A stretch of DNA of 64,000 bases, taken from positions 20,385,018 through 20,449,017 of the forward strand of contig JAJEKV010000020.1 of the NCBI GenBank assembly GCA_021234155.1, in the 5' to 3' direction. Below, one piece after another: positions 49,202-61,525 of this stretch. The DNA is from Isoetes taiwanensis. Taxonomy: Eukaryota; Streptophyta; Lycopodiopsida; Isoetales; Isoetaceae. The number at the start of each line of letters is the position of its first letter. Position 1 is the stretch's first letter. The notes under the pieces were generated by a model, which did no database searches, was not told the origin of the DNA, and worked only from the letters and a program-made list of their open reading frames with translations. A program made the translations under genes and the position numbers.

Positions 49202-49775
49202 AAAAAAAAAAAAAAAAAAAATATAAAAAAAAGGGCACAAAAGAGTTCATATATGGTAGTCACGCTTCATAAAAAAATACATAAAAATGTATCAGCCTTC
49301 GTTCTTGTGAGTTATGCTCTAGCAAGCCTAAGGGGTTCAAGTACCAAAAGCTTTATGTTCACACAAAGTAAAACTGCCTTGATAACAAAAAATTTCTTGA
49401 TTGTTTTGGTTGTAATGTTATTTTTGTACACGAGATATAGAGCACAAAAAACTACATCTCAATCCAAAGTCTGCGAAGGAAGATAGAGCCATTCAAATAT
49501 GATAGGGTCAAAATTGTCTTCTGCTTTATGGAAACTAGTACTAGTTCTCAGAAAGCAGTTGTGATATAAAAACAACTACTTTCGAAAAGAGATCAATTTT
49601 GAGTTTAAATTTGCCATATAAGTAGTTCATGAAGTCCTCCATTTAGAAAAATATTTGTTGGTTTAAATTTGATGTCTTAACTTTTACTTCTAATTTTAAT
49701 TTTAAGGAATTTATACAAGGAATAATATTGCTACATATGACTCTAAGTCATCCTCCAAAAAAATCATATTATGAA
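49202..49775 (+). repeat. Poly(A) tract and diverged repeat, right member (copy B)
   Basis: Partner of 17,742-18,335. Confidence 0.65.
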
Positions 49776-49919
49776 AGTTTATAATGACATGAAACCAATG
49801 CAATAACATTTGCAGATGTTTTTTTCAAGCATTTTGTTTAAAAAAAATTCTACTTAAAGAATAACTTTCTAACTAAAGAATAACTAGATTTTTGTAGCAA
49901 ATCATTGTTAAAAGAAAAA

Positions 49920-50225
49920 TATCCAAGTCAATAAAGATAAAGAACAAAAAAGTGGACGAAGGACTTTTATTTTTTAAAGGGCCACCACAACATTACATGC
50001 TTTACAAACAAGATAGATAAAAAAATGTTATTTTTTACGTCATAGAAAAAGGTACAACCTAAAATTGGCAAAGGCCTTCTATGTTTTAAAAAGGCCAACA
50101 TAAAAGTTTTTAATAAGATTTTTGTGGTAAAACATTCTTAGAAAAAAAAATTTCAAGTCACTAAAGTTAAAGAATAAAAAAGATGGACGAAGGCCTTTTA
50201 TTTTTTAAAAAGGCCACCAGAACAT
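49920..50225 (+). repeat. AAGGCC palindromic repeat (copy B)
   Basis: Partner of 18,480-18,785, unchanged. Confidence 0.55.
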
Positions 50226-50699
50226 CACATCTTCTTATTTAAAATGGGAGGGCTTGGTTTCCGAGCCAGGGATGCCGATGTTACACCACATGCGGCGTTC
50301 GCTCTCCCTTTGCGGCTCCTACCTCGGTATTTCCCACTCTATTATTGCTATGTTTCCTATTCTGTATTTCAAATCGTTCATATTCTAAACGAGATGCACC
50401 TTAGACTACCACAGTCGTCGATCCTACGTCCTACATCGTATGTTGGAGCATCTGGGCACCTCTCATTTTGCTTATGGTCATTTATGATTGGAGGCACCTA
50501 CGATTTTGAAATATAAAATATGAGTCCGCCTAAGGTTTTGATGGAATATCGAGTTCTCTATATGTCTTCGCCTAAGGTTTTAGAATATGAATTACGGGGG
50601 CTCGAAATTACTCAATGTCTTAATAAGAGTACTTTGATCCACATAACCAGTGAGCTAACATGATTAATTTTTATCTTAAATCTATATTTTTTTTTTTAT

Positions 50700-51610
50700 A
50701 ACAACCCATTCAATTGTTTTGGGGATATGGTCTATGGTTTCAAGAATTGTTATTTTTACATCCATATCAAATCCCCCTGGAACCCCCTGTCATTGTGCTA
50801 CCTATGGGTTCTCTATGCCGTGGCAAACCTGCTTTGTTGCACCACTACAGAACAAATCCATTTACATGCATCTCAAAGGCGCTTTGGCAAGGGATAGACA
50901 TAATGACCACACCCTCTTATTTATTTGCAAATGGCTCTTCCATAGCCAACTCCGTTGCTAAGAATATCAGGAAATACCACTCCCGGAAGATCTATTTTTT
51001 AGAGAAGGTAAGCAATTTTTTGCCATATTTTGAGTTCTGAAAGGATTTCTTTTTCAATACCACTGCTCTATATCTCCCCTTCCATTTTTACAATGCTCTT
51101 TTGTCCTTTCTGTATATGTTTATTTGCTTGCACTAGAGCACAGCCTTTAGCAGATCTTCATTTCGAAAGTTGCTCTCCTCTAATTTGTGTTGTTGGAAAA
51201 TGTGTTTTCCATCTATCTAATTTGTTAATCATTTTATTGCAGGTTCAGATTTGGCTCTTGCAATTTCGTACTTAAAGAAAGATGTTTCATAAAGAATGCA
51301 ATAAACATATGGGTCCTTTTCTGAAGGTTGTGTCCATTGCATTCCAAAAGCATAATGCTTGGATAAATCTTGGGGAGCATAGGGCGGTCTTGGCTCTTTT
51401 CTTCAACCATTTTTTGTGCTCATTTTTGAAAAGCCTCTATTCTTCATAATAGAAGAGGTATGTGGCTGCCCTACGTGCATTGGTGAAGTTTTGATTGCTA
51501 TAATATGGATTGTGACAAGTTCATTATTTTTATCTGATTATCCTTCCGAGAAAAGAAGAATAAAAGCATGATCGTAGATTATGGTCTTGGGAGATCTAAG
51601 GCGGTGACTT
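50700..51610 (+). CDS. Possible spliced gene fragment, unrecognised (copy B)
   Basis: Partner of 19,200-20,169. The first exon frame (50,714-51,009) stays open to the donor and includes SIANSVAKNIRKYHSRKIY, more continuous than copy A. The second exon starts after TTATTGCAG (51,242) and meets TAA at the same codon as copy A. The product is unknown. Confidence 0.35.
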
Positions 51611-52609
51611 TGCTTAAATACATGCTGAGGTACACAAATTGTCTTTTTATTGTTTATGCATTTCCATTTTAAAGAAGAAACTAATGATGTTTTCATTGTC
51701 ACATAAGGAACAAATTCTTTGATGTATAATGTACCTGTTTGGTGGATTGTCTCAAACGCATGTTTCACTAGAGGATTGTGCTTGAAATGAACTATCTGAA
51801 GAGGTACGCTTGCCAAACCATGCAATGTCATTGTAGGGCAATCTAAAGGATTTGGAGGTCGATTGTTTTCATTATTATGCACTTTCAGGCCAGATTATTT
51901 CTTTCTTCATTGACACTGACATTTTATTTGTCAAATTCCATAAGGACTATAAAGCATTAATGTTCATCTATGGTCTGTGTATATTCTTATAATAAGTATT
52001 ACTTATCAGTTTGGTCCAAGCTTTTTCCTATGATTTCTTGTTGTCTTTTATTAATTTTGCAAGGTCTCTACTTAAAATTTAGAATATTTTGGGCCATGTT
52101 TTGCTCGGGGTTGCTTTATATGTGATTCTATTTGGAGTCCACCTATATTTACATCTGTAGGTTGTTTGTATTAGGGAGTAAGTGAGTGGGAGGCTTGATC
52201 TCAGCAGCTGAACTATATAGGAGAACGCAATTCCTTGGCATCCAAAATTCATGTGATTTTCTAATGGCATCATGCCAAAGTTAGGCAAAGTTAGGCTTGA
52301 ACATGTAATGCATTTCTTGATGTATTTTCTCGATGCATGCATATGATGCATGAACATGTTTGGTCCTCCAATTGAGGTGTAATGCCTACGTCAAAATGAT
52401 GGTGTTGTAATAATAGTTTGTTCAAATATTATAGTACTATAGGTACTGTCATATTATGGATCTCCAGATTGTCATGCTTTTCCCATTCGGTGATGCAGCT
52501 TTTTCCTTCCATTTTCGATATTTTCTCAGGTGGTGTTATGCATGTGCAAACATGGAATAATCTTCCAATATGTTGAAATTCCTCTTTTCTTCTCAAAAAG
52601 ATATCAAAA
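51611..52609. other. AT-rich sequence, no gene recognised (copy B)
   Basis: Nearly identical to 20,170-21,109. Confidence 0.4.
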
Positions 52610-53235
52610 GATATGGGGCCTTGATTGAATTTCAAAAGATATGTTGAAATTCCTCTTTTGCAACAATATCTCAATGGTCGTTTTTCTCAAAAGATATGGG
52701 ACGCAGTTACTTTGGCCCAAGTGAAAACTGGTCATTATCATGCACACATAAATCCCACCTTGGCACCAGGGCCCCAAGCTTATTTGCTTGCTTCATTGTC
52801 CAGGAACAAGCTTGTAGCTATTGCATCAATTCGCCGCGAGGGTCCCACAGTTTCACAGTTGAGGCAGGTAGATGGGAGTGGCGCAATTGCCGCTGGCGAG
52901 ACTATATGTGCTGTTGCCGATTCTGGTTATTGAAGATGGAAGTCATACTCTTCTGAGTTGCCCTGCTTTTGAGATAGTCCGGAATCATTTTTTGACCTTA
53001 GCATTCCATTCCACGCTTCCACAACTTCTCAGAGCACCATCTGTGCATGACTTGGCATTATACATACTTGAGGTTCTAGATAAACGTCTGCAATTACTGA
53101 GCCCTCAGTAGTCATTATCTCTGCTTGTCTAGTATCATCATTACTGCAAAGGTTTTTCCCTTGAAAACCTTTCGAGGTAGGGGTTTTTTAATCCTAATTG
53201 TAATGATAGTAATGATTGTAATCTAGATTGCATAG
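52610..53235 (+). mobile_element. LINE 3' end with hairpin tail (copy B)
   Basis: Partner of 21,110-21,780, with longer frames: NPTLAPGPQAYLLASLSRNK is continuous here. The tail stem GAAAACCTTTCGAGG / GGGGTTTTTTAATCC is at 53,163-53,194. Confidence 0.75.
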
Positions 53236-53416
53236 ACCATGCCATACTACATGTCTTCTTTGCAGGTCCATGTTCTCAAGCTTTTATTGTGTGAAGAGAT
53301 AAGGGTGTCTGATATTTACATTCATCATAGAATTTTCGATCAGCTGCATCTGTTTTTAAAGCTTAAATCTCCTTGAGTTGGTATAATGATTTTTTGTTAA
53401 TCTTGGGTGCATGCAG

Positions 53417-53526
53417 ATGCAGTACGTTCGCACTTAACAGATCTCATATGATTATGTCTTATGAATTATTAATGCAGTATGTTTGCACTTAACAGATCTC
53501 TTATGATTATGTCTTAGGAATTATTT
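53417..53526 (+). repeat. Two-unit 56-bp tandem duplication (copy B)
   Basis: Partner of 21,961-22,071. CTGATC in the second unit of A reads CAGATC here. Confidence 0.85.
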
Positions 53527-53529
53527 TTC

Positions 53530-55130
53530 TATCATGATAATGTTACAATTTGGTGAGTTGATGCATATCTTTTCACTTGGAAGGGAATCTTAGTTGGGAG
53601 CATACATGTACTAGATTATGATTTGGCAACCTGGTGCGGAAGAAGTTAGTAGCTACTAGGCATCCTCTAATTTTGTACACAAAAGCGGTCAATTTTAAAC
53701 AACATAAAATGTTATTTTCTAAGAGATGAAGAATAGAATAGAATAGAGAAGAGTGGTGCTTATGCAAGTTAGCATTGTAGAACATCAATGAAACTCCATA
53801 CTTTTTAAGCATAATGAAGGGATGTACCAAGGCACTAATGACTAGGAAAGCTAGCATGACTTTCTGCAGGATGCCAACTTTGACATTCAAGCAATGCTTC
53901 ATCTTCAACTTCTACGTGATTGTTTAGTTTGTAATTATGCTGCAGCAGTGTGTCAGGGCAAGCCATTTTTATTTTTCATTTGCATATGCATTAGTTTAGG
54001 TGTCTAAAATTCATAAAGTTGCATACAAATTTGATTCCAATAACATTCAGGCACAAGAGGACCACAATCAAAGCTGCAACGCTCTATTGTTATTAAATGT
54101 GTACACCAATGGCTACTTGAGGGTTTTGTCGTCTGAGTTAAAGAATTGTAGAATACGTGAAATGTTTAATGGATGCACAAAGTAATCAAAAAGTGCCATG
54201 GATGTCCATTAGCATGATTATTTGGATGTCAATCACATTTTTATTTATCTTAGAGAATTCGAATTGCCAAAATCTATGCACATTTTTGTTGAGCTAAAAT
54301 TATACCATTTATCGATACCATTCATCTTTTAACCCATGCCCGTGTGGCAGCATCTCAATGCATACAACAAATATTTTCCTTCCGTTTTTACTCAATAACT
54401 TCAAAATATTTGTATGTAATTATTTATAAAAAACTCCCATCTGTGTTAACATATTCAATTATGATGGCAACATCGCAATCCATATTATCTATGCACTCCA
54501 TTGCCTATCCATTCCATTACTCCTACCTATTCTATTCTATGTGCCCATGGCTATGCTCGACCTCCCTACACCCTTCACCCAATACATGTATGGACAAGAT
54601 TACATCTATAGCTTTTTGTTCCATCTACATCTTCTTACCCATTACAGACATCCATGATTAATGGCTGGCATTGCTGGGCACACGTTTCTAGTACTTTATA
54701 AACAAGAAAAAAATGCAATCTAAAAAGGCCAACACAACTTTTTAAAAAGGCTACAAGCACTTTTTAAAAGGATGCAATGAACACATCATCAAACATCAAT
54801 CAGCTTCAAACATCAGTTAACAATAGCGTCTGACTCGATTGCCAAGTTTCAAAGTGATGGCCGATGGTGCAAATGAAGGGTCCGCAGATAAGAAGTCATA
54901 AATTTTGTTGCCATTGCAATGAATTTTCGCAGGGAAGCTCGTGGGAGGGCTTCTACAGGAATTTTCTTGGATGAAGAAGGAAGATTATCAAGAATTAGCC
55001 CCGCTGCAGCTGCCAAAGCATTGGATGCATTGGATTAACTAAGCTTGCATGAGAGCACCCACATACAATGAGAGCATAAAGGCAAAAAAACAAATAGAAA
55101 AATGAATTTTTTAGTTGTGGTTGTTTATGT
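53530..55130. other. AT-rich sequence, no gene recognised (copy B)
   Basis: Partner of 22,072-23,680, almost unchanged. Confidence 0.45.
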
Positions 55131-55147
55131 GGCAAAAACAAGCCCAT

Positions 55148-55500
55148 GAAAAGAATAAGAATAAGAATAAGAATGATTTTTTATCGTCCATGGAGACCAA
55201 TCGGCCTATGGGACCCAGAAGGAGCGCATCAAACTTATTACTGTCCAGGTTAAAAAACCCCCGCCCCGAAGGGTTTTCGAGGGAAAAACCGTGGCAGTAA
55301 TAAGAATGCTGTCAAATTGTACAAGTATACATCATCATGAAATAAATGTATATATACATGTCAAGTGTGTGCCCGAGGACATAGCTGATCTCGCATGTCC
55401 ATAACCTACTGAAAGTATGATCCCAGCCCCCGTACGGATGCTGTGCTCAATGTCATATGTAGCGGCTGGCCAGGCCTGACCAACTTAGCATAGCGCGTCC
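55148..55500 (-). mobile_element. LINE 3' untranslated end, minus orientation (copy B)
   Basis: GAATAA microsatellite at the left, then GGAGACCAATCGG, ATGGGACCC and the C-rich/G-rich hairpin (55,255-55,290). Reverse complement resembles the tail at 61,210-61,520. Immediately left stands GCCCATGAAAA (55,142-55,152). Head-to-head with the next LINE. Confidence 0.7.
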
Positions 55501-55504
55501 GGAT

Positions 55505-56063
55505 TTGATCATATGCCGGGCAACTTTGAAGGGTATGAGATTCATCCTCAATGACTCCCATTTGGCAGCATTGACAGAGGCTGTCATGGCGTGGCTCACC
55601 AATTCATCTGCCCGTCTCAATTCAAAGATGATGTGCCCCTATGCGAATAGAGGCAATGAGTCGCTTGTAGCTATTGCATCAATTCGCACGGGGTCCCACA
55701 GGCTACGGATTGAGACAGGTAGATGGGAGCAGCCGCAATTGCCGCGAGAAGCGAGACTATGTGCCTGTTGCCAGTTACAGGTTATTGAAGATGAAAGCCA
55801 TACTCTTTTGAGTTGCCCTGCTTTTGAGATAGTTCGGAATCATTTTTTGACCTTAGCATTCCATTCCACGCTTCCACAACTTCTTAGAGCACCATCTGTG
55901 CATGACTTGGCATTATACATACTTGAGGTTCTAGATAAACATCTACAATTACTGAGCCGTCAGTAGTCATTATCTCCGCTTGTCTAGTATCATCATTACT
56001 GCAAACGTTTTTCCCTTGAAAACCTTTCGAGGCAGGGGTTTTTTAATCCTAGTAGTAATGATT
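55505..56063 (+). mobile_element. LINE C-terminal zinc-binding domain, intact frame, split by CACTA
   Basis: A 153-codon open frame (55,505-55,966) contains IRTGSHRLRIETGRW, LCACCQLQVIEDESH and LLSCPAFE: the CxxC...H...C cluster at the end of LINE ORF2. The hairpin tail follows (56,015-56,048). After AATGATT the CACTA element begins; the tail resumes at 61,857 and ends in a CTATT microsatellite. The same protein segment in copy A is broken at CAG/CTG sites. Confidence 0.85.
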
Positions 56064-56925
56064 CACTACAAGAGAATGATAGCTTTTCGTCAAAAAAATC
56101 ATCAGAATAATCGTCAGAACCCCATAATTGCCCAGACTTAGAAAGTGACGTATATTCTGATGAATACGTTCTGATGAATATTTCGTCAAAAAAATCGTCA
56201 GATTTTACATCAGAATTTCATCATTATAATCATCAACAAAAACGTCAGCATAATCGTCAAATAAGAATCATCAGAATTTTCATCGTAGTTTTCATCAGAA
56301 TTTTCGACACTTTAAACGTCAGAATTTTCATCATAGCTTTCATCAAAATTTTCGACACTTTAAACGTCAGAATTTTTTCATCATAGTTTTCATCAAATTT
56401 TTTGACACCTTAAACGTCACCAGTTTCATCATATTTTTCATCAGATTTTACATCAATAGTTTCTTTAAGTATTTCATCACAAATTTCATCAGAAATATTT
56501 ATTCTTTATGCGTCAAATTATTTATGTCATTGTTCAGGGCCATTTATATTTTAATCTAGATTATTTCTATGTACTCTTAAATTTAACATGTATTAAAGGT
56601 ACAAATTCATAAAAGAGAGTGTATATAAACAAAAATTTCTTTATTCAAATCAAATCATAGTTACATGTCAAGAATTGACAATCTTTACAATGCCAACCAT
56701 GACACAAGGGCTCCAGCCAATTCATTCATTCATGAAATGGAAGAAATTTGCTTAAATATACACGTCTGCAAATAAAAAGAACGAGACAAATATCTGCATA
56801 AATATATACATGTCCTTAGTATATCGTCCTTTTGTTGTGAAATGTAGACACATCTGCAAATAAAAAGATTATATATTTATATGTATGCTATTCTTGAAAA
56901 ATACATTGAGGCATGGAAAACCTTG

Positions 56926-58725
56926 GAGAAAATCTCTATATGCTCCAAGAAAGGGATCAGTCCAGCATTTGATTCCAGCACCTGCATAAGTGATCAAACT
57001 GTCATTTAGTTTATACAATTTATCCAATGCATAGATGCTATTTGAATGACAAAGCACTAGAGTGAAAATGGAAGCAATTTACACACACATTTCTGCGTAC
57101 CCAAGCTACATGACATAGTAATTTTGCAATACAAAAGCTTGACCTGACAAAAAAGCACCTCTATGGAATTATATGATGCTGGCTTTGTGTCATAGAGTTC
57201 TAAAATCACTAAAAATGCTTTCTAATCTTTAATTCAGAATTGGTAACTTTGAAACAGATAATCCTAAGAATGAGCACAATATGGATCATGTGGATGGCAT
57301 GGATATACATAAATGCTTGACCTCAGAAAAAAAAAAAACAATCAAGAACATAGGGATTATGGCTATACCGTAATTACATAATTCTTCCAGCTGTAGATTT
57401 TAATAATCTGTAAATAACAAGACGAACAAAGCATCATGTAAACACAACTTAAATCATTCAAAAGCATCAAGAGGACACAACTTTAATTATGTCTAAAAAA
57501 TGAGATGTGCAGCGGAACAAGATGGCACAATCTTCATTCATCTTTTCGAATAAGCTGTGGGTTTAAACTGACAAATTAAACTTCTATATGCACGATTCAC
57601 AGACCCAATTTCCTCACAAAATCTGAAGCTAAAGTCACATGCACAATTGAGAAATGTCAGCCCAATCCAATTAACTAACATCATGCTTATCATGATGCAC
57701 ATATGTAAAATATGCTTCTCTAGAAGAAAAGAACCTGGTGATTAGCAAATACCTGCAAGTGGAGCACAACTCAATCCATGCCAAAAATGCTTAACAACCC
57801 AACTGATAATTCTATACTCAAAACCAGAGTTCATTTAATGATAGATCAATGTTCTCGGCTCTACCCTTGTAAAATTCCTTGAGCTTTCCAAATGGTGATA
57901 TACCAGTTTCAACAATACCTGTTATGACATTAAAAAAGAATGGACTCCTTATGACATGTCATAAGAAAACTCACCAGGTAAGTGCTCAATAAGAAATGCT
58001 GAATCATCATCTATTTTATGTAAACAGCAGTGAATACCTGAGCTAGATAGTCCCAACAAGCATGAGAATCTGCAACAAAAATGTGAAGTATACACCAGGA
58101 CATCTTTTTACCATGAACATCTTTCTATCATTTAAAGTAGAAACAAGATCACACCATTCAAACCTGAATAAGCAAGTCTGGTTAACAATAGCTCCACAAT
58201 CCTTGAGACCTCCACGAATCTATTGTTCAGTTGTAATATTGCCAGAAATGGCATTAGCCATGGTAGCCGAACAATTGCTTTTGCCATATTTGCTGGGTTT
58301 AGCATTTAAATTATCTTTGCTTCATAAAGTCGATACCAAGAATGATCGGTACATAGGCTCGGCACATCTGCATAAGCATGGCATGCACCGCCAAACCGAA
58401 AAATCCCACCGAGATATAAAAAGAGATGAGATTCGGATGATCTAAACGGCTCTTGCAAATGCACACTTACCATTTTTTTTTGCCATAGATGCATCACAAC
58501 CGGGACCAAATGCTCTTAGTTCCATATATTTTTCAATGACATCTCTGCTTGTATCCCCATCGAACCTGCCATTGCTATTCTTGCCAAGGCGATTTAGATG
58601 CATGCATTTGAATAGAGCTGATCCTTGCCGAGGAAGCGCACATGAGCTTCAGACATATGCCTCGGTATCCTTACATATGGCCGCAATGACTAGTTCAGGC
58701 CCACAGATTTGCAAGGCCATGACAT
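56926..58725 (-). CDS. Multi-exon gene fragment carried inside the CACTA element, minus strand
   Basis: Exon calls: about 58,471-58,725 (strong donor ATG|GTAAGTGT); about 58,164-58,330; 58,038-58,069; 57,975-57,998; 57,825-57,918; 57,735-57,752; about 57,505-57,566; weaker ones near 57,370-57,410 and 56,926-56,985. From the second through the seventh, AG/GT borders and codon phases agree without a stop after the TAG in the second exon. The spliced reading includes GGLKDCGAIVNQTCLFR, AFLIEHLPGIVETG, SPFGKLKEFYKGRAENIDL and LFEKMNEDCAILFRC. The first exon contains RDVIEKYMELRAFGPGCDAS and one TGA at a CTG word. The helical, Leu-rich look suggests an alpha-helical repeat protein, but I cannot name it. 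It is either a captured host gene or the element's own gene. Confidence 0.5.
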
Positions 58726-58899
58726 CTTTTTACCTATCGATTTGCATCAAGGAGCTTCGATGGCGGCCGATAAGCTTTAGCCTAGGTTATTCTTGCCTAA
58801 TAGTTGATTTTCACAATAGACCAAGTTTTTGCATTTGTATTTCCACGATTATTGTTACCATGCCACTTATTAAAATACGAATCTTGAAATTTTAAGTCG

Positions 58900-60044
58900 G
58901 TAAAACATTTCACCCTTTATGAATCCTAAGCCATTTCAAACGTTTAACCCATTAATCCTAGAATTTTCCATCGTAGTTGCAACCGAGATTTATTATCCCA
59001 AAGCCGGACCGGTGGCGTCATTGCCTTCGGCTCTTAAATTCCAAGGCCAAAAACAACCTTACTAGTTAAATTAATCAAGAAAAATAATAATAATAATAAT
59101 AGTTCCCCAAGGGAACCACTTAAAAATTAAGATTGAACAATTTGTCAATTCCAGAACTTTCAAGAAAACTTTTGGCAGACATGCCACAAGTTAAGCATGT
59201 TGGTCCCAAGGTATCAACCCCCATAGTTAATGCACAAACATGCCACAAGTTAAGTATGTTGGTCCCAAGGTATCAACCCCCATAGTTAATGCAAAAGTCC
59301 CGAGTTTGTTAAGGACCAACAAATATCACATTTACTCCAATGTATTCGTGGGAGTGAGCAAATGCCCCAGTCGGAACCATTAAAGAACAAACAACCATTC
59401 TCAAATATTCCCCTTATGGAATCTTATCAACAACTTTTAATTTATGTGCCATAGTTGTTATAGGAATGCTTAAACAAATAACCCATAATTTAAATTTCTA
59501 ATGTGAAATGACTATTTGGCAAAAGCGCAATATACCTTAGAGAACTTGTAAGGTACGAGACTCACGTTCCATAAAGCTCATGAGTCCTTTTGTGAGAACA
59601 ATAAGCCATAGAAAAGGTAACATGCAAAAGTTGCATCAAAAAAAGTTATGACTACAATCGCTTTCCCAATCCCATAGTCTACATCATATTGTGCTCATGT
59701 AGCGCCAAATGGTTCATGCATAGCACATTTTCGTGTTACAATGGCACCAACTACCATCAATTAATAAAGGTTACAATGTGTGACAATGGCATCAACTACC
59801 ATCAAATTCTTCAAAGTCGGAGAGCTTCCTATTATTCTATCTTGAGCTACATTGAGTTGGAGAGCTGCCTATCATTCTAGGCTATGGAGAAATATCCCTT
59901 ATATAGTACATCATTAAATAGATCACAGAGAGAGCTTTCTAACGCATCAAATTTCATCTAAAACGGACTCTTGGATCAAAAGTTATGATTAAAACTGTAG
60001 CAATGAAAAATCTGAACTTTCTGACAAAATATCTGACATTTTCT
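58900..60044. other. CACTA interior without recognised genes
   Basis: Apart from the 58-bp duplication and a shorter repeated CAACTACCATCAA word (59,747 and 59,790), no feature is recognised. An open minus-strand piece near 58,790-58,890 (KWHGNNNRGNTNAKTWS) might be an upstream exon of the carried gene. Confidence 0.4.
59178..59295 (+). repeat. Two-unit ~58-bp tandem duplication within the CACTA element
   Basis: ACATGCCACAAGTTAAG, TGTTGGTCCCAAGGTATC and CATAGTTAATGCA occur twice in direct succession with one difference (GCATG versus GTATG). Confidence 0.9.
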
Positions 60045-61525
60045 CTGAGGCTTGTACATTGACCAGCTAGAAGAATGGCTAGCTGAGCACGGGGGGGGAG
60101 GCGCTCAGTTGATGCACCACATAATCCGGCAACTCATATATGCTGATGATGTTGACCTGCTCGCATATACCCCAGAGGACATGCAACGCCACCTGGATGC
60201 TTTGGACACTTTCTGCCAATTTACTGACATGAGAGTTAACTTGGCCAAGACAAGGGTGCTGCTGGTCCCATCATCCCGGCACCCACGCCTTCCCTCATTC
60301 ACTTACCAGGGGCAGGTAGTGGAGGTGGCTCAGTCTTATAAGTATTTGGGCATTGAGTTTTCTACTACCACACACTGGGATGCATCCATCAGGTTATGGG
60401 TGGAAAGCCCTGTATGCAATGCAAAACAACAGTCACAAGGCAGAGCTGTATGCATGGGGTCACCAGGCACACTTGTTCAGGGCCTTGGTTGAACCGGTCC
60501 TCCTCTATGGGGCAGAAGTGTGGGGGCCAGTGATATCCCTCACCACTTGGAACGATCTAGAGCAGTCTGAGAGGCCTTCTTGGCCGGGGCCGGGAGTGAA
60601 ATCCACGGTCCCATATCGGATCTTGCTCGAGAGAGGCTTCCTTCCATTACAGAGGGGCTCGCTACTGAACGTCACATTATTTACTTCCGGAAGGTGGGGC
60701 TATGGATGAAGCCCGGCTGCCCAACCTTGCTTTGGCGTGGGCGATGGGCCCGCGGCGACTCAAAGCTGTTTGGAAAGACAAGCAAGCCCGGTGGTTCTCG
60801 CTATGGAATGTGCGAGCACCGCAGATGTGGACCGGTGCATACACCGAAGGAACGCTACCTTGAAGCGATACTTGGATGCTTGCTTCATGGCCAAGCTTTG
60901 GGATCTGCAGGCCTGTCACATGTCAAGGTGGCAAATTATCGACGGCAGGTTAATCCCATGCTCACGAGGGGCCCACACCACTACACGCACCCATCTACCC
61001 ATGAAAAAAAGCGGGGTGATTGCTTCCATTCGCCGCAGTGCACACCACCTCCGCATTGAGACAGGGGAGATGGATTAGGGGCCGCGTGAGGGCCGAGTGC
61101 GTCCAATCTTTGTCAGCGAGGGCGCCATTGAGGATGAAAGTCACGCCCCCTCGGGGCTGTCCGGCGTCGAACATATCCGGGCTCGGTATGCTTTCGGTTA
61201 GTTGTGCCCCATCGGGCCTTGCATGAGCTCTCGCGAGCCGCGGCCTCAGTAGGCTTGTTGGGATCGTTACCTCCGGGGGGTAATGGATCTGTGATTTCTT
61301 CGGTTATGCCCCCCGTCCGGCATTAACCTCGGTATACTTGTGATTATGTATATAAGCGTGCGGTATGTCGGCATCCTTATTGCTACTAAGGTTTTCCCCC
61401 GAAAACCCTTGGTGGGGTTTTTAATCACGGTAGTATCGCTGCTTTGCTCTCTCTTTGTACTTGGGTCCCATAGGCGGTTGGTCTCCGTGGGCGATAAAAT
61501 CATATTCTATTCTATTACGATGAAT
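60045..61525 (+). mobile_element. 5'-truncated LINE nested in CACTA, reverse transcriptase palm to tail
   Basis: Starts abruptly in the RT. IYADDVDLLA with the catalytic YADD lies at 60,139-60,150, followed by MRVNLAKTRVLLV and YKYLGIEFS, then in other frames LVEPVLLYGAEVWGP and RYLDACFMAKLWD. These are ordered LINE RT, thumb and C-terminal blocks, with at least three frameshifts. The tail has GAAAACCCTTGGTGGGGTTTT (61,400-61,422, hairpin) and ends with a TTCTA run near 61,505-61,520. Since it lies inside the CACTA, it inserted later than the CACTA or moved with it. Confidence 0.85.

Larger units (their letters stand above)
31455..58191 (+). repeat. Large direct duplication, copy B
   Basis: Partner of 1-26,733. 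The offset is 31,454 at the left edge, 31,424 at the FANCI exons and 31,458 at the right edge, so net indels are small. The first kilobase (31,455-32,430) differs densely from copy A, with CTG often replaced by ACG and CAG by CGG. After that the match becomes almost perfect. Coding evidence shows B is better than A in some blocks (zinc knuckle, LINE C-terminus at 55.5 kb) and worse in others (FANCI exons). Confidence 0.95.

Noticed and set aside
55148-56063. Head-to-head LINE pieces as one twin-primed insertion
   Set aside because: Both pieces have their own 3' tails; twin priming leaves a single tail.
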